This document shows, piece after piece, positions 17,276-28,088 of a stretch of 64,000 nt of DNA (the first letter of the stretch is position 1; each line of letters opens with the position of its first letter). The DNA lies in contig NZ_SRXT01000002.1 of the NCBI RefSeq assembly GCF_004792685.1, forward strand, positions 558,001 to 622,000. The letters are read 5' to 3'. Origin of the DNA: Sphingomonas gei (GTDB taxonomy: Bacteria; Pseudomonadota; Alphaproteobacteria; Sphingomonadales; Sphingomonadaceae). The translations under genes and the position numbers were made by a program. The notes below the pieces were generated by a model. That model saw nothing but the letters and a program-made list of their open reading frames with translations. It did no database searches and had not been told where the DNA came from.

Positions 17276-17560
17276 ATGAACATGCCTGCCACCGGCTCGC
17301 TTGCCGATCTGATCGCAACCCGTCTCACCGCCGCGCTCGCCCCGACGCAGCTCGACGTTATCAACGACAGCCACCACCATAGCGGCCATCTCGGCGACGA
17401 CGGCACCGGCGAATCGCACTGGACGGTGGCGATCGAAAGCGAGGCCTTTGTCGGGCTCTCGCGCGTTAACCGGCAGCGATTGGTCAACAACGCGCTCGCC
17501 GATCTTCTCGCCGGCCGCATCCATGCGTTGGCGATCAGGGCGCGCGCACCGGGAGAATAG
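17276..17560 (+). CDS. BolA family protein
   Basis: A 94-residue BolA-fold protein with the core VINDSHHHSGH ... GESHWTVAIESEAFVGLSRVNRQRLVNNALADLL; the conserved His and the RVNRQR helix are the family signature. BolA proteins pair with monothiol glutaredoxins in Fe-S cluster handling. The ATG at 17276 is the first of two close starts; the gene is divergent from the J-protein gene with a 35-base gap that must hold both start regions. Confidence 0.92.
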   Translation: MNMPATGSLADLIATRLTAALAPTQLDVINDSHHHSGHLGDDGTGESHWTVAIESEAFVGLSRVNRQRLVNNALADLLAGRIHALAIRARAPGE

Positions 17561-17561
17561 C

Positions 17562-18263
17562 ATGACGACCTACAAGCTCTGGTACTGGGCCGAAATTCAG
17601 GGGCGGGGCGAGTTCGTCAGACTGGCGATGGAGGCCGGCGACATCGCCTATGTCGATGTCGCCCGCGAGCGCGGCAGCGATGCGCTGATCGCCGACATGA
17701 AGGCGCGGACCGATCGTCCGCCCTTCGCGCCGCCCTATCTCGACACCGGGGATCAGGTGATCGCGCAGGTCGCCAACATCCTGCTCTATCTCGGCGACAG
17801 GCACGGCATTGCGCCCGCCGATCCGGCCGCGCGATACTGGCTCCATGAGGTCCAGCTGACCATCGCCGATTTCGTCGCCGAAGTGCATCAGGTCCATCAC
17901 CCGGTGGGCATCGGGCTCTATTATGACGACCAGAAGGCGGAGGCGGCGCGCTTCGCAACGGAGTTCCGCGAGGCGCGGATGCCCAAGTTTCTGGGCTGGT
18001 TCGAGCGCTCGGTCGCGGGCGAATGGCTGGCGGGGGACCGCTGGAGCTATGGCGACACCTCGATCTTCCAGTTGATCGAGGGGCTGCACTACATGTTCCC
18101 CAAGCGGATGAAGGCGATCGAAGGCGGCTATCCCAAGCTGATCGCGATCCGCGACCGAGTCGCCCGGCTTCCCGGAATCCACGACTATTGCGCGAGCGAC
18201 CGGCGGATCGGCTTCAATAGCCAGGGCATCTTTCGCCACTATCCGGAGCTCGACGCCGACTGA
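17562..18263 (+). CDS. glutathione S-transferase, sigma/alpha-like
   Basis: A 233-residue protein opening TYKLWYWAEIQGRGEFVRLAMEAG, where Tyr near position 7 followed by the GRGE-RL helix is typical of eukaryote-like (alpha/mu/pi/sigma) GSTs. The C-terminal domain is all helical and ends in a helix/loop YCASDRRIGFNSQGIFRHYPELD. It starts one base after the bolA stop with GGGAGAATAGC upstream, so it is likely co-transcribed with bolA. Confidence 0.85.
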   Translation: MTTYKLWYWAEIQGRGEFVRLAMEAGDIAYVDVARERGSDALIADMKARTDRPPFAPPYLDTGDQVIAQVANILLYLGDRHGIAPADPAARYWLHEVQLTIADFVAEVHQVHHPVGIGLYYDDQKAEAARFATEFREARMPKFLGWFERSVAGEWLAGDRWSYGDTSIFQLIEGLHYMFPKRMKAIEGGYPKLIAIRDRVARLPGIHDYCASDRRIGFNSQGIFRHYPELDAD

Positions 18264-18341
18264 TCGGAAAATCAGCCTTTCCAAACTGTGGCTGTCCGCT
18301 GTGGTCGTGCCGGGTTATGCCGGTGCCGAGCGGAGGACAGC

Positions 18342-19241
18342 ATGCACGAAGACCTGATTACGATGACGATCGAGCCCGTCACCCACGATCTCGGCGGGTT
18401 CAAGGTCCACCGCACCTTGCCGTCGCGGCCGCGGACGATGGTCGGCCCGTTCATCTTCTTCGACCAGATGGGCCCGGCGCATCTCGAAGTCGGTAACGGT
18501 ATCGACGTGCGGCCGCACCCGCACATCAACCTGGCGACGGTGACATATCTCTATGCCGGCGCGATCGACCATCGCGATTCGCTGGGTACTTTCGCGACGA
18601 TCGAGCCGGGGGCGGTCAATCTGATGACCGCGGGGCACGGTATCGTCCATTCGGAGCGCTCGCCGTCGGCCGAACGCGCGGTGGGTCCCGAGCTTTCGGG
18701 CATCCAGACCTGGCTCGCGCTTCCCGAGCGGGACGAAGAGCGCGATCCCGCCTTCGAGCATGTCGCCGCTGCCGATCTTCCGGTGTTGCAGGCGGGCGGC
18801 GCAACGGCGCGGGTGATCATGGGCGAGCTCTGGGGGACGAAGGCGCCGACCACAACCTATGCCCAGACGATCTATGCCGACATCGCGCTGGAGCCCGGTG
18901 CGAGCATTCCGATTGATGCCGGTGCCGACGAGCGGGCGCTCTACGTGTCGATCGGCGAAGCGAGCCTTGACGGGATGCGGCTGGCGCCGATGACGCTTTA
19001 CGTGCTGCGGCCAGGCATCGCCGCGACCTTGCGTTCGGAGCAAGGCGGGCGGGCGATGCTGTGCGGCGGCGAGGCGTTCACGACGCCGCGCCACGTCTGG
19101 TGGAACTTCGTCTCGTCGAGCCGCGATCGGATCAACCAGGCCAAGGAAGACTGGAAGGCGGGCAACTTCCCCAAGGTACCGAACGATGACAAGGAATGGA
19201 TCCCGATCCCCGAGGTGCCGAAGACGGTGAGCTATCCGTGA
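18342..19241 (+). CDS. pirin family protein
   Basis: A 299-residue bicupin. The N-terminal cupin holds the pirin metal ligands at the expected spacing: H59-x-H61 (RPHPHINLATVTYL) and H103-S-E105 (GHGIVHSE). The C-terminal cupin is metal-free as in the family. Some pirins are quercetin dioxygenases or redox sensors; the role here is unknown. The start ATG 18342 follows GGAGGAC. Confidence 0.92.
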   Translation: MHEDLITMTIEPVTHDLGGFKVHRTLPSRPRTMVGPFIFFDQMGPAHLEVGNGIDVRPHPHINLATVTYLYAGAIDHRDSLGTFATIEPGAVNLMTAGHGIVHSERSPSAERAVGPELSGIQTWLALPERDEERDPAFEHVAAADLPVLQAGGATARVIMGELWGTKAPTTTYAQTIYADIALEPGASIPIDAGADERALYVSIGEASLDGMRLAPMTLYVLRPGIAATLRSEQGGRAMLCGGEAFTTPRHVWWNFVSSSRDRINQAKEDWKAGNFPKVPNDDKEWIPIPEVPKTVSYP

Positions 19242-19246
19242 GCGCT

Positions 19247-19314
19247 CCCCTCTCGCTTGCAGGAGGGGCCGGCGGAGGGCATGTCAGTTCCTGCTGAGCG
19301 GCGAGCGGGAGGGG
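19247..19314. repeat. imperfect inverted repeat (CCCCTC / GAGGGG type)
   Basis: CCCCTCTCGCT at 19247-19257 is complementary, with one mismatch, to AGCGGGAGGGG at 19304-19314. The second arm supplies the ribosome-binding site of the hydrolase gene that starts with GTG at 19318. A similar arrangement occurs in front of thiL. Confidence 0.6.
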
Positions 19315-19317
19315 AAC

Positions 19318-20205
19318 GTGACTGAACTCCAGCGCATTGCGCTACCAACGGGCGTCGAACTCGACGTCGCCATCGCCGGCGATCCGGCAAATCCGCCGAT
19401 CTTCCTGCTTCACGGCTTCCCCGAGTCGCACCGAACCTGGCGCCATCAAATCCCCGAGCTGGCCCATGATCATTACGTCATAGCGCCCGACCAGCGCGGC
19501 TTCGCGCGCTCGTCCAAGCCCGAAGGCGTCGAGAATTATACTCCCGACAAGCCCGTCGCCGATCTGCTCGCGCTGGCCGATCACCTCGGCATCGGGCATT
19601 TCACTCTGGTTGGGCACGATTGGGGCGGGGCGATCGCGTGGATGGCGGCGCTCCAGCACCCGCAGCGTATCAAGCGACTGATCATCCTCAACGCGCCGCA
19701 CCCCAAGGTCTTCCAGAAATCCCTGTTCGACGATCCAGCCCAGCGCAAGGCGAGCCAATACATCACGCGCTTTCGCGACACCGGGATCGACAAGGGGCTG
19801 ATCGGCGCCGGGCTCGAACGCTTCTTCGCCTCGACCTTCGCCCAGCACGTCGTCGGCGGGATCGCGGGCGCGGACAAGGCGGCGTACATGGGCGAATGGG
19901 GCCAGGCCGGCGCGATGACCGCGATGCTCAACTGGTATCGTGCGAGCAGCATCGTCGTGCCGGCACCCGACGAGGACGCCGAACGACCGGTATGGCTCGA
20001 CGCGCCTTTCCCACCGGTGACGCAGCCGACCCTGGTGATCTGGGGCATGAAGGACTTCGCGCTGCTGCCGGTGCAGTTGAAACTCGACGGACTCGTGCCC
20101 GACCTGACCATCGCCCGCATCGAGGATGGCGGGCATTTCGTGCCTTGGGAAAAGCCCGAGGCGGTGACTTCGGTGATGCGGGAGTGGCTTGCGGCGCACG
20201 CTTGA
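19318..20205 (+). CDS. alpha/beta hydrolase, epoxide hydrolase/dehalogenase-like
   Basis: A 295-residue hydrolase: HGFPESHRTW oxyanion motif, nucleophile Asp101 in GHDWGGAIAW, cap-domain segment NWYRASS, acidic residue region DFALLP, and catalytic His in DGGHFVPWEKPE. An aspartate nucleophile marks it as epoxide hydrolase or haloacid/haloalkane dehalogenase type rather than an esterase. It starts with GTG behind GGGAGGGGAAC, which is part of an inverted repeat. Confidence 0.88.
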   Translation: MTELQRIALPTGVELDVAIAGDPANPPIFLLHGFPESHRTWRHQIPELAHDHYVIAPDQRGFARSSKPEGVENYTPDKPVADLLALADHLGIGHFTLVGHDWGGAIAWMAALQHPQRIKRLIILNAPHPKVFQKSLFDDPAQRKASQYITRFRDTGIDKGLIGAGLERFFASTFAQHVVGGIAGADKAAYMGEWGQAGAMTAMLNWYRASSIVVPAPDEDAERPVWLDAPFPPVTQPTLVIWGMKDFALLPVQLKLDGLVPDLTIARIEDGGHFVPWEKPEAVTSVMREWLAAHA

Positions 20206-20324
20206 GTTGACTCTTTTCACGGAAATGCGCGCAATCTCGCAACTTTCTTTCGTGTGAATCGATGGGGCAAAGAGCGGCCGGGTGCTGCCCGACAGGGCGA
20301 GCAAAGCAGGCGAAATCATACATT

Positions 20325-21416
20325 TCAAGTGCCGGGACGAACCCGCATGACATAAGGCCGCGTCTCGTAAGGCGGCTCGAGTGCTTCGACCCATGCGCCA
20401 TGCGCCTGGGTGAGCGCGACCAATTGCATCGGCGTCTCGCCGGGCCAGCCGCGGACGCGGACCTCGTGGCGGTTGAGGTCGCGATTGGGCTCCATCATCA
20501 CCCAGCCGAGCGGGCGTTCGGGCGTGGCACGTGCACCTGCGGCGGCCATCGCGGCGGCTATGCGCTGCTGGGTGGTGTCGGGGAGGTATTGCCAGACGAC
20601 CGAGTGCATCAGCACGCGCGTGACGCCTCCCGCCTGCGGCTCGGCGAGGCAAGCCTCGATCCAGTCGGCGGCGTCGCCCTGTTCGAGGTTCACCCCTTGC
20701 GCACGGACGATCGCGATGGTCTTCTCCAGCCGCGTCTGTCGCTCGATATTCTCGACCCAGCAATAGGACTGCAGACGCTCGGCATCGCGCGCACTCGATA
20801 AATCGAGCGGTTGAATGTCGACTCCGCGCGTGGAGACGATCTCGATCGGTGCGTCCGGGGGCGGGGGGCCGCGCCACTCGGGCTCTATCTCGACCGGCGA
20901 GTCTGCCGGGCCGAATCGAATGTGGGCAAGATCGAAGCGATAGCGGCCGATCAGCAGGTTGAGGCCGGCGCTCGAGCCGATCTCGAGTATTTCGAACTTG
21001 GGGCCGTAACGTTGGGCGAGGTGAAGGATGCCGGTCATCAGCCCTGCCGAGCGGCCGGCCTCGTTGGTCTGGGGCGGGCCGTCGAGCCAGGGGAGCAATT
21101 CGGCATCGTGCGCGGCGAACGCCGCATTGAGGATTGCTCCAACTTCCGTCTCGTCGGAGACCATGCCCGTGAAGACGGGGGCGAGTTCGCGGACCCCGCG
21201 GCGATGCAGCGCGTGCAGTCCGCCGATCAGCCGCAGCACCAGCGCGTCGGCCACCGGTTCACCCGGCCAGTCGAGCACGCGGCGGCCGGTTTCGCTGTCT
21301 CGGGTCACGCATTTGCCGAGCGCGGTGGCGATGCGCGCAGTGATCGGCGCGGCCATCGCGGTGCAATAACCCGCCTGGATGCGGAAGCTGTCGCGGTTGG
21401 TCGGTTCGTCGGCCAT
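20325..21416 (-). CDS. DUF2332 family protein
   Basis: A 363-residue protein of the DUF2332 family. Landmarks: [22 protein letters not shown] at the start, [34 protein letters not shown] (a Rossmann-like glycine loop), [13 protein letters not shown], and [12 protein letters not shown]. The middle resembles a SAM-dependent methyltransferase fold, but activity is unknown. The start follows AAAGGGGGGCTC. It is divergent from hisG with a 63-base gap. Confidence 0.85.
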   Translation of the reverse strand: MADEPTNRDSFRIQAGYCTAMAAPITARIATALGKCVTRDSETGRRVLDWPGEPVADALVLRLIGGLHALHRRGVRELAPVFTGMVSDETEVGAILNAAFAAHDAELLPWLDGPPQTNEAGRSAGLMTGILHLAQRYGPKFEILEIGSSAGLNLLIGRYRFDLAHIRFGPADSPVEIEPEWRGPPPPDAPIEIVSTRGVDIQPLDLSSARDAERLQSYCWVENIERQTRLEKTIAIVRAQGVNLEQGDAADWIEACLAEPQAGGVTRVLMHSVVWQYLPDTTQQRIAAAMAAAGARATPERPLGWVMMEPNRDLNRHEVRVRGWPGETPMQLVALTQAHGAWVEALEPPYETRPYVMRVRPGT

Positions 21417-21479
21417 GAGCCCCCCTTTCGGGAAGCTCTGTTGCGCCGGGGGGTGCCCCCAAGTAAAGCCCCCGCACTC

Positions 21480-22130
21480 ATGCAAGAACCGCTCATCCTC
21501 GCCGTGCCCAAGGGCCGGATCCTCGACGAGGCGCTGCCGCTGCTCGCGGCGGTCGGCATCGTGCCCGAGCCCGCCTTTTCGGACCCGAACAGCCGCGCGT
21601 TGCGCTTCAGGACCAATAGCGCGGCGATCGACCTGATCCGGGTGCGCGCGTTCGACGTCGCGACCTTCGTCGCGCACGGCGCGGCGCAGCTCGGCATCGT
21701 CGGTTCGGACGTGCTCGCCGAGTTCGACTATTCGGAGCTTTATGCGCCGGTAGACTTGGGAATCGGGCATTGCCGGATCTCGGTTGCCGAGCCGGCAGAC
21801 TTAGCCGCCAAGGACGATCCGCGCGGCTGGAGCCATGTGCGGATCGCGACGAAATACCCCCACATCACCCGCGCCCATTTCGAGGCGCGCGGGGTGCAGG
21901 CCGAATGCGTCAAGCTGAACGGCGCGATGGAGCTGGCGCCAGTGCTCGGGCTGGCGCCGCGGATCGTCGACCTGGTCTCCTCGGGCAGGACGCTCAAGGA
22001 GAATGGCCTGGTTGAAGTGGAAGTGATCGCGCAGGTGACCAGCCGGCTGGTGGTCAACCGCGCGGCGTTCAAGATGCGCGCGGGCGAAGTGGTGCCGCTG
22101 GTCGATGCGTTCCGGAGGGCGGTTGCTTGA
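21480..22130 (+). CDS. hisG: ATP phosphoribosyltransferase, short form (HisG)
   Basis: The first step of histidine synthesis, joining ATP and PRPP. At 216 residues it is the short HisG that lacks the C-terminal regulatory domain and needs HisZ as partner. Diagnostic motifs are [39 protein letters not shown] and the PRPP loop [14 protein letters not shown]. Its last codons overlap hisD (TTGA), so the two are translationally coupled. No hisZ is seen nearby. Confidence 0.95.
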   Translation: MQEPLILAVPKGRILDEALPLLAAVGIVPEPAFSDPNSRALRFRTNSAAIDLIRVRAFDVATFVAHGAAQLGIVGSDVLAEFDYSELYAPVDLGIGHCRISVAEPADLAAKDDPRGWSHVRIATKYPHITRAHFEARGVQAECVKLNGAMELAPVLGLAPRIVDLVSSGRTLKENGLVEVEVIAQVTSRLVVNRAAFKMRAGEVVPLVDAFRRAVA

Positions 22131-23425
22131 TCCGGCTCGACGCCTCCGCACCCGGCTTTGCCGCGAAGTTCACGACCCTCGTCAACGCCCGCCGCGAGGC
22201 GGACGAAGACGTCGCCCGCAACGTCACGCACATCATCAAGCGCGTGCGCGACGAAGGCGATGCCGCGGTCAGGGACCTTACCCGGCTTTTCGACAAGCAC
22301 GATCTCGACCAGACAGGCTGGAAGATCGATCGCGCCGATTGCTTCGCGGCGTGGCGAGGGCTGACTAGCGAACTTCGCGACGCGCTCGAGCTCGCGGCCG
22401 AGCGGATTGCGGTATATCATGCCAAGCAGAAGCCCGAGGACAGCGACGGTATCGACGAACTCGGGATCCGCCTCGGCGCGCGCTGGCGCGCGGTGGATTC
22501 GGCGGGAATCTATGTCCCCGGCGGGCGTGCGGCCTATCCCAGCTCGGTGTTGATGAACGCGATCCCCGCCAAGGCCGCAGGGGTGCGACGGTTGGTGATG
22601 GTCACCCCGACGCCCAACGGCGAGGTCAACACGCTGGTTCTCGCGGCGGCGCATATCGCCGGCGTGGACGAGCTCTGGCGCATTGGCGGCGCGCAGGCGA
22701 TCGCGGCGCTGGCCTATGGCACCGCTTCGATCGCGCCGGTCGATGTCGTCACCGGCCCGGGCAATGCCTGGGTCGCCGAAGCCAAGCGCCAGCTCTACGG
22801 CGTGGTCGGGATCGACATGGTCGCCGGGCCGAGCGAGATCGTCATCGTCGCCGACGGCAGGAACGATCCCGAATGGATCGCCGCCGACCTGCTCAGCCAG
22901 GCCGAACACGACCCGACCAGCCAGTCGATCCTGTTCACCGACGAGGCCGCTTTCGCCGACAAGGTCGCCGCGGCGGTCGACGCCCAGATCGAGACGCTGT
23001 CGACTGCGGCGACGGCGCGGGCGAGCTGGGATGCCAACGGTGCGATCATCGTCGTGCCGAGCCTGGTCGAGGCGATCCCCTTGTGCGATCGGCTCGCTCC
23101 CGAGCATCTCGAACTGGCCTGCGACGAGGCGGAAGGGCTGTTCGACATGGTCCACCATGCCGGCTCGGTATTCCTCGGCCGCAACACCCCCGAAGCGGTC
23201 GGCGATTATGTCGCCGGGCCGAACCACGTGCTGCCGACCGGACGTCGCGCGCGCTTCGCTTCGGGACTGTCGGTACTCGATTTCATGAAGCGGACCAGCT
23301 TCCTGGCCTTGGATGAAGCCGGGCTGGCTGCTATCGGACCTGCCGCAGTCGCGCTGGCCAATGCCGAGGGGCTGCCGGCGCACGCCAGATCGGTCGCGAT
23401 CCGCCTCCGGAACCAAGAAGAGTAA
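22127..23425 (+). CDS. hisD: histidinol dehydrogenase
   Basis: A 432-residue enzyme for the last two oxidations of histidine synthesis. Visible signatures are [54 protein letters not shown], the zinc-site QAEHDPTSQ and APEHLEL with the catalytic Glu-His. The start is TTG inside the hisG stop; no later ATG preserves the N-terminal strand. Confidence 0.95.
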   Translation: MIRLDASAPGFAAKFTTLVNARREADEDVARNVTHIIKRVRDEGDAAVRDLTRLFDKHDLDQTGWKIDRADCFAAWRGLTSELRDALELAAERIAVYHAKQKPEDSDGIDELGIRLGARWRAVDSAGIYVPGGRAAYPSSVLMNAIPAKAAGVRRLVMVTPTPNGEVNTLVLAAAHIAGVDELWRIGGAQAIAALAYGTASIAPVDVVTGPGNAWVAEAKRQLYGVVGIDMVAGPSEIVIVADGRNDPEWIAADLLSQAEHDPTSQSILFTDEAAFADKVAAAVDAQIETLSTAATARASWDANGAIIVVPSLVEAIPLCDRLAPEHLELACDEAEGLFDMVHHAGSVFLGRNTPEAVGDYVAGPNHVLPTGRRARFASGLSVLDFMKRTSFLALDEAGLAAIGPAAVALANAEGLPAHARSVAIRLRNQEE

Positions 23426-23427
23426 TC

Positions 23428-23889
23428 ATGCCCAGTCCCAAGGCCCGCACCCGTTCCAAGGCTCGCGCCGCTTCGCGATTGGCTGCCGTGCAGGCGCTGT
23501 ACCAGCTGGAAATGGAGGGCACCAAGCTCACCGTCTTGCTGACCGAATTCCATCAGCACCGCCTCGGTGCGACGATCGAGGATGTCGAATATGCCGATGC
23601 CGACGTCACGTTCTTCGACGACATCGTCAAGGGCGTCGACGCGCGACGCGAGGAGATTGACGGGCTAATCGCGGCGAAGCTTGCTGCCGATTGGTCGCTC
23701 GACCGGCTCGACAAGCCGATGCGGCAGATCCTTCGCGCCGGCACCTACGAGTTGCTGGCACGGCGGGACGTGCCGGTGGGCGCAGTGATCAGCGAGTATC
23801 TCGACGTGACCGACGCATTCTACGACCGGCGCGAGAAGGGATTCGCCAACGGCATCCTCGACGCGATTGCCAAGGAAGTGCGGGGTTGA
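23428..23889 (+). CDS. nusB: transcription antitermination factor NusB
   Basis: A 153-residue all-helical NusB that with NusE binds boxA of rRNA operons. Motifs: basic N-terminus KARTRSKARAASRLAAVQALYQLEMEG and the C-terminal RAGTYELLARRDVPVGAVISEYLDVTDAFYDRREKGFANGILDAIAKE. It follows hisD after 2 bases, in the order hisG-hisD-nusB-thiL. Confidence 0.95.
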   Translation: MPSPKARTRSKARAASRLAAVQALYQLEMEGTKLTVLLTEFHQHRLGATIEDVEYADADVTFFDDIVKGVDARREEIDGLIAAKLAADWSLDRLDKPMRQILRAGTYELLARRDVPVGAVISEYLDVTDAFYDRREKGFANGILDAIAKEVRG

Positions 23890-23893
23890 GATC

Positions 23894-23918
23894 GATCCTC
23901 CCCGGAACGGGGAGGATC
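23894..23918. repeat. perfect hairpin that contains the thiL ribosome-binding site
   Basis: GATCCTCCCC and GGGGAGGATC form a 10-bp perfect stem around a 5-base loop in the nusB-thiL gap. The only Shine-Dalgarno-like sequence for thiL (GGAGGA) is inside the 3' arm, 4 to 5 bases from its GTG start. It could sequester that site or act as a processing signal; there is no T tract for termination. Confidence 0.7.
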
Positions 23919-23920
23919 CA

Positions 23921-24769
23921 GTGAACGAATCCGATTTCATCGCTGCCCTGCGCACCCTGCCGCTGCATCCGGGCGCGCGGGATCTGCGCGACGATGCCGC
24001 GGTCATCGAGATCGGCGGCGAGGCGCTGGTCCTCACCCACGATGCGATCGCCGAGGGGGTGCATTTCCGCGCCGGCACCGATCCCGCCGACATTGCGTGG
24101 AAGCTCGTCGCCGTGAACCTGTCCGATCTCGCCGCCAAGGCGGCCGAGCCGATCGGGGTGCTGATCGGCGCGACCCTGGTCGAAGGCGCCGAGCGGTTCG
24201 TGGAAGGGTTGCGCGAAGTGCTCGAGGCGTACGGCGTCAAGCTGCTCGGCGGCGACACGATCGCCCATGCCGGGCCGGCGACTTTCGGTTGCACCGCGAT
24301 CGGCCGCGCCACCGTGCGGCCGGTGCCGGCGAGGAGCGGGGCACGGGCGGGGGATACGCTCTACGTGACTGGCGCGGTCGGCGCGGCGATGCTCGGGTTC
24401 GAGGCCGGCGACGGCGCGGCTTATCTGCGTCCGGCGCCGCGGCTGGCGGAGGGGCTGGCTTTGGGACCGCACGTTCATGCGATGATGGACGTCTCCGATG
24501 GGCTGCTGCTCGACGCCCGGCGCATGGCCGAGGCGAGCGGATGCACCGCCGCGATCGAGCTCGAGGCGATCCCGTTTGCGCCCGGCACCACCGACCGGCT
24601 CGCAGCCGCCAGCTGGGGCGATGATTACGAACTGCTGTTCGCGGCCCCCGGGGACGCGGCATTGCCAGTACCGGCGACACGGATCGGCACGATGCTGGCA
24701 AAGACTGATCGAACTTTGCTGCTCGACGGCAAATCTCCCCCCGAGCGCCTCGGTTACGAGCACCGCTGA
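23921..24769 (+). CDS. thiL: thiamine-monophosphate kinase
   Basis: A 282-residue ThiL that phosphorylates thiamine monophosphate to the active diphosphate. Motifs: [98 protein letters not shown] and [10 protein letters not shown]. The start is GTG, with its ribosome-binding site in a strong hairpin. Confidence 0.94.
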   Translation: MNESDFIAALRTLPLHPGARDLRDDAAVIEIGGEALVLTHDAIAEGVHFRAGTDPADIAWKLVAVNLSDLAAKAAEPIGVLIGATLVEGAERFVEGLREVLEAYGVKLLGGDTIAHAGPATFGCTAIGRATVRPVPARSGARAGDTLYVTGAVGAAMLGFEAGDGAAYLRPAPRLAEGLALGPHVHAMMDVSDGLLLDARRMAEASGCTAAIELEAIPFAPGTTDRLAAASWGDDYELLFAAPGDAALPVPATRIGTMLAKTDRTLLLDGKSPPERLGYEHR

Positions 24770-24870
24770 GGCGGGTTGCGCGCGCTTCGGGTGCCCGATA
24801 CCTTCGCCGTCTCCGCAAGACCGGCACAAGACCGGCGCGGGATCCAGTTCTAGGGGAAGGACTTCGCCTG

Positions 24871-27048
24871 ATGACGATAGTGTATCTCGCCATCGCCTGC
24901 GGTTTGCTGGCGTTGGCTTATGGCTTCTTTACGAGTCAGCAAGTGCTCAGGGCATCGCCCGGCAATGAAAAGATGCAGGACATCGCCGCCGCCATCCAGG
25001 AGGGCGCCAAGGCCTATCTGGCGCGGCAATATATGGCGATCGCCGTCGTCGGCGTGGTCGTCGCCATCGTGTTGTTCTTCACCCTCGGTGGGTTGCCGAC
25101 GCTCGGCTTCGTGATCGGCGCGGTGCTTTCCGGCCTCGCCGGGTTCGTCGGCATGAACATCTCGGTGCGCGCCAATGTCCGCACTGCGGAGGCGGCGCGC
25201 CACTCGCTCCAGGCGGGGCTTACCTTGGCCTTCCGCTCGGGCGCGATCACCGGCATGCTGGTGGCCGGGCTGGGCCTCCTCTCGATCGCGGGCATCTTTG
25301 CCTATCTGGTCGAAGGCGCCGATCTCGCACCCAATTCGCGGCAGGTGATCGAGACGCTGACCGGGCTTGCCTTCGGCGCCTCGCTGATCTCGATCTTCGC
25401 GCGTCTCGGCGGCGGCATCTTCACCAAGGCGGCAGACGTCGGCGCCGATCTGGTCGGCAAGGTCGAGGCGGGCATCCCCGAGGACGATCCCCGCAACCCC
25501 GCGGTGATCGCGGACAATGTCGGCGACAATGTCGGCGATTGCGCGGGCATGGCCGCCGATCTGTTCGAGACCTATGTCGTCACGCTCGGCATCACCATGG
25601 TGACGATCGCCTTGCTGATGCGCGGGCTCGTCCCCGAGCAATTGCTTGCGCTGATGACGTTGCCGCTGATCGTCGGCGGGGTGTGCATCATCACTTCGAT
25701 CGTCGGCACCTATTTCGTCCGGCTGGGCAAGAGCCAGTCGATCATGGGCGCGCTGTACAAGGGCTTCTGGGTCACCGTGATCCTGTCGATCCCGGCGATC
25801 ATCGGGGTGACGCATTACACGCTAGGTGGGCTCGACACGCTGATCGGCGGCGTCGGCGATCCCTCGGCCTTCCTCGAAGGATCGACCGGTCTTGCCGACC
25901 AGGCCAATACCGGCCTCGCCACCGGCCCCAGCTTCACCGGCTGGGACCTGGTCTATTGCATGATGATCGGCCTCGCGGTGACCGGGCTGCTGGTGTGGAT
26001 CACCGAATATTATACCGGCACCAATTATCGCCCGGTCCGCTCGATCGCCAAGGCATCGGAGACCGGACACGGCACCAACGTGATCCAGGGCCTGGCGATC
26101 AGCCTCGAATCGACCGCGCTGCCGACGCTGGTGATCGTCGTCGCGGTGATCGCGGCATATCAGATCGCCGGGGTGATCGGCGTGGCGTTCGCAGCGACAT
26201 CGCTGCTCGCGCTGGCGGGGATGGTGGTCGCGCTCGATGCCTATGGGCCGGTTACCGACAATGCCGGCGGCATCGCCGAAATGGCGGGGCTCGATGACGA
26301 GGTGCGCCACAAGACCGACGCGCTCGACGCGGTGGGCAACACCACCAAGGCAGTGACCAAGGGCTATGCGATCGGCTCGGCGGCGCTTGCGGCGCTCGTA
26401 TTGTTCGGGGCGTACACCACCGACCTGCGCGAGTTCTTCCCGGACGTGGACGTCGATTTCAGCTTGAGCAATCCGTACGTCATCGTCGGGCTGCTGCTCG
26501 GCGCATTGCTGCCTTACCTGTTCGGCGCATTCGGCATGACCGCGGTGGGCCGCGCGGCCGGCGCGGTGGTGCAGGATGTGCGCGACCAGTTCCGCGACAA
26601 TCCGGGGATCATGGAAGGCACCAGCCGTCCCAATTACGGCCGCACCGTCGATATCGTCACCAAGGCGGCGATCCGGGAAATGATCATTCCGTCGCTGCTG
26701 CCGGTGCTCAGCCCGATCGCAGTGTATTTCCTGATCACTGCAGTGGCGGGGCAGCATGAGGGTTTCGCCGCGCTCGGCGCGATGCTGCTCGGTGTGATCG
26801 TGTCGGGGCTGTTCGTCGCGATCTCGATGACCTCGGGCGGCGGCGCCTGGGACAATGCCAAGAAATATATCGAGGACGGCCATCACGGCGGCAAGGGATC
26901 CGAGGCGCACAAGGCCGCAGTGACGGGCGACACCGTCGGCGATCCGTACAAGGACACTGCGGGACCTGCGGTCAATCCGATGATCAAAATCACCAACATC
27001 GTCGCGCTGCTGCTGCTCGCCGCCCTGGCGGGGCATGGCGTCGGGTGA
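24871..27048 (+). CDS. hppA: proton-pumping membrane pyrophosphatase, K+-insensitive type
   Basis: A 725-residue protein with about 15-16 membrane helices that couples pyrophosphate hydrolysis to proton export across the inner membrane. The catalytic acidic loops are visible ([71 protein letters not shown]). Lys493 in [10 protein letters not shown] replaces the Ala found in K+-dependent enzymes, marking the K+-insensitive proton-pumping class. GGGGAAGG precedes the ATG, and a strong terminator follows. Confidence 0.96.
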   Translation: MTIVYLAIACGLLALAYGFFTSQQVLRASPGNEKMQDIAAAIQEGAKAYLARQYMAIAVVGVVVAIVLFFTLGGLPTLGFVIGAVLSGLAGFVGMNISVRANVRTAEAARHSLQAGLTLAFRSGAITGMLVAGLGLLSIAGIFAYLVEGADLAPNSRQVIETLTGLAFGASLISIFARLGGGIFTKAADVGADLVGKVEAGIPEDDPRNPAVIADNVGDNVGDCAGMAADLFETYVVTLGITMVTIALLMRGLVPEQLLALMTLPLIVGGVCIITSIVGTYFVRLGKSQSIMGALYKGFWVTVILSIPAIIGVTHYTLGGLDTLIGGVGDPSAFLEGSTGLADQANTGLATGPSFTGWDLVYCMMIGLAVTGLLVWITEYYTGTNYRPVRSIAKASETGHGTNVIQGLAISLESTALPTLVIVVAVIAAYQIAGVIGVAFAATSLLALAGMVVALDAYGPVTDNAGGIAEMAGLDDEVRHKTDALDAVGNTTKAVTKGYAIGSAALAALVLFGAYTTDLREFFPDVDVDFSLSNPYVIVGLLLGALLPYLFGAFGMTAVGRAAGAVVQDVRDQFRDNPGIMEGTSRPNYGRTVDIVTKAAIREMIIPSLLPVLSPIAVYFLITAVAGQHEGFAALGAMLLGVIVSGLFVAISMTSGGGAWDNAKKYIEDGHHGGKGSEAHKAAVTGDTVGDPYKDTAGPAVNPMIKITNIVALLLLAALAGHGVG

Positions 27049-27076
27049 CAGGCGCCTGACTTTCGAACTCACCAAC

Positions 27077-27107
27077 CCCGCCCGGAGCGATCCGGGCGGG
27101 TTTTGTT
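27077..27107 (+). terminator. intrinsic terminator of hppA
   Basis: CCCGCCCGGA and TCCGGGCGGG make a 10-bp perfect GC stem with a GCGA tetraloop, followed by TTTTGTTT. It lies 28 bases after the hppA stop. Confidence 0.93.
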
Positions 27108-27137
27108 TGCCCAGCGCTGCTCTGCTAGAGGCGCGGC

Positions 27138-28088
27138 GTGACTCAGCCTGACTCTTCCGTTCGCGTTGCCGCATTGTACCAGTTCACTCGCTTCGACGAT
27201 TGCGAGGCGATCAGGGCGCCGCTGGCCGAGCTCTGCGCGGCCGAGGGCGTGAAGGGCACCTTGCTGCTGGCGCGCGAGGGGATCAACGGGACGATCGCGG
27301 GAAGCGATGCCGCGATCGCCACAGTCCTCGCGCATATCCGCGGCCTGCCGGGCTGCGCGGACTTCGACGTCAAGCATTCGCGCGCGGCGACGATGCCGTT
27401 CCATCGCATGAAGGTGCGGATCAAGCGCGAGATCGTGACGATGGGCGAGCCCGATCTGGACCCGACCGATGCCGGCGAATATGTCGCGCCGCAGCACTGG
27501 AACGCACTGATCGACGCGCCCGACACGATCGTGATCGACACGCGCAACGATTATGAAGTCGCGATCGGCAGCTTTGCGGGGGCGATCGACCCGCAGACGC
27601 AGAGCTTCAGCGAATTTCCCGAATGGGTGCGCGCGCATCGCCACGAATGGCAAGGCGGGGCTAGGCCGAAGATCGCGATGTTCTGCACCGGCGGCATCCG
27701 CTGCGAGAAATCGACGGCTTTGCTCAAGGCCGAGGGCTTCGACCAAGTCTATCATCTGAAGGGCGGGATCCTCGCGTATCTCGAGCAGATCCCGGCGGAG
27801 GCGAGCCGCTGGCAAGGCGAGTGCTTCGTGTTCGACGAGCGCGTCTCGGTCGGGCACGGGCTTGAGCTGGGGTCTTACGGTCTGTGTCGTGCCTGCCGAC
27901 GGCCGGTCAGCGAAGCGGACCAGCGTTCGCCGCTGTTCGTCGAAGGCGTCGCGTGTCCCGCCTGCCATGCCGAGAGGACCGACGCGCAGCGCGAACGCTA
28001 TGCCGAGCGGCATCGCCAGACGGAACTGGCCGCGGCGCGGGGCGAAGCGCATGTCGGCGCGACGTTCGCGGAGCACGAGGCTGACTGA
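27138..28088 (+). CDS. trhO: tRNA uridine(34) hydroxylase TrhO (YceA)
   Basis: A 316-residue rhodanese-domain protein that in characterised members hydroxylates U34 of tRNA (prephenate-independent ho5U). The N-terminal domain has [15 protein letters not shown]; the rhodanese domain (about 120-215) carries the catalytic Cys183 in [12 protein letters not shown]; the C-terminus has two Cys pairs (CRAC, CPAC) that may bind metal. The start is GTG, 31 bases after the hppA terminator. Confidence 0.94.
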   Translation: MTQPDSSVRVAALYQFTRFDDCEAIRAPLAELCAAEGVKGTLLLAREGINGTIAGSDAAIATVLAHIRGLPGCADFDVKHSRAATMPFHRMKVRIKREIVTMGEPDLDPTDAGEYVAPQHWNALIDAPDTIVIDTRNDYEVAIGSFAGAIDPQTQSFSEFPEWVRAHRHEWQGGARPKIAMFCTGGIRCEKSTALLKAEGFDQVYHLKGGILAYLEQIPAEASRWQGECFVFDERVSVGHGLELGSYGLCRACRRPVSEADQRSPLFVEGVACPACHAERTDAQRERYAERHRQTELAAARGEAHVGATFAEHEAD

